Origin: Bryobacteraceae bacterium
GTDB taxonomy: Bacteria; Acidobacteriota; Terriglobia; Bryobacterales; Bryobacteraceae
NCBI GenBank assembly: GCA_025929455.1
Contig: JAICMB010000218.1
Location: 1-6,043 of the forward strand
Length of the DNA stretch: 6,043 bases
Reading direction: 5' to 3'
The translations under genes were made by a program, and so were the position numbers. This document shows positions 5,914 to 6,043 of the stretch, piece by piece; the first letter of the stretch is position 1, and the number at the start of each line of letters is the position of its first letter. The notes under the pieces are model-generated. The model was not told where the DNA came from, searched no databases, and worked only from the letters and a program-made list of their open reading frames with translations.

Positions 5914-6043
5914 CTATTTTGTATATATATTGAACGGCTGGCCGGGCGTGCCGTTGTAGGTAACGAAGCAGTTCTGACCGGAGCAGGCGTTGACCGGGAA
6001 GTTGATCTGAAAGATGGCGCCTGGCGATCCCGGCGAACAGCCA
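5914..6043 (-). CDS. C-terminal end of an unidentified protein, possibly TIGR03437-like
   Basis: The last 42 codons of a gene that begins beyond the right edge; the stop is TAG at 5914-5916. The visible part reads GCSPGSPGAIFQINFPVN, then a cysteine pair (NACSGQNC), then FVTYNGTPGQPFNIYTK. The QINFPV strand followed by an alternating strand ending VTYNGTPGQPFNIY resembles the C-terminal beta domain (TIGR03437) found at the end of many large secreted Solibacter-type proteins, where QVN and VTVGG-like strands occupy the same order. The match is by eye over a short stretch. Tight spacing to the methyltransferase suggests one transcript. It could be another secreted beta-rich protein. Confidence 0.55.
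   Translation of the reverse strand, partial: GCSPGSPGAIFQINFPVNACSGQNCFVTYNGTPGQPFNIYTK

Overview
The window is GC-rich and densely packed. It looks like chromosomal DNA from a soil-type Acidobacteriota bacterium, perhaps of the Solibacter/Bryobacter group. The evidence is a membrane Ser/Thr kinase with the short N-terminal helical region and extracytoplasmic PD40/TolB-like propeller common in that phylum, a VapBC toxin-antitoxin pair, and an upstream tail resembling a TIGR03437-type C-terminal domain. This assignment is an inference from gene content, not from a marker gene.

Layout, left to right: (1) positions 1-2028, minus strand: a receptor-like Ser/Thr protein kinase, 5' end complete, 3' end cut by the window edge. 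The reading frame is open for all 676 codons. (2) 2029-2103: a short divergent control region. It holds a strong sigma70-type promoter (TTGACA, 17 bp, TATCAT) facing right, and two copies of a perfect 10-bp palindrome, CATCATGATG, spaced exactly 22 bp. (3) 2104-2771, plus strand: vapB and vapC, overlapping by 4 bp. (4) 2786-5209, minus strand: leuS, full-length leucyl-tRNA synthetase, convergent with vapC across 14 bp. (5) 5277-5912, minus strand: a class I SAM-dependent methyltransferase carrying an apparent signal peptide. (6) 5914-6043, minus strand: the last 42 codons of another protein, ending one base before the methyltransferase ATG.

The three genes at the right (tail, methyltransferase, leuS) run in one direction and may be co-transcribed. 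VapB should repress its own operon by binding the twin palindromes. Because these lie between vapB and the kinase gene, and overlap the expected promoter zone of the kinase, the antitoxin could also affect kinase expression. The predicted vapBC transcription start coincides with the vapB GTG codon, which suggests a leaderless mRNA. No Shine-Dalgarno sequence of usual strength is visible before any of the five start codons in the window.

No tRNA, rRNA, riboswitch, CRISPR array, insertion sequence or convincing intrinsic terminator was seen. No gene-free stretch exceeds 75 bases. I see no clear new multi-gene system. The points most worth a second look are the vapBC control region and the exported methyltransferase.
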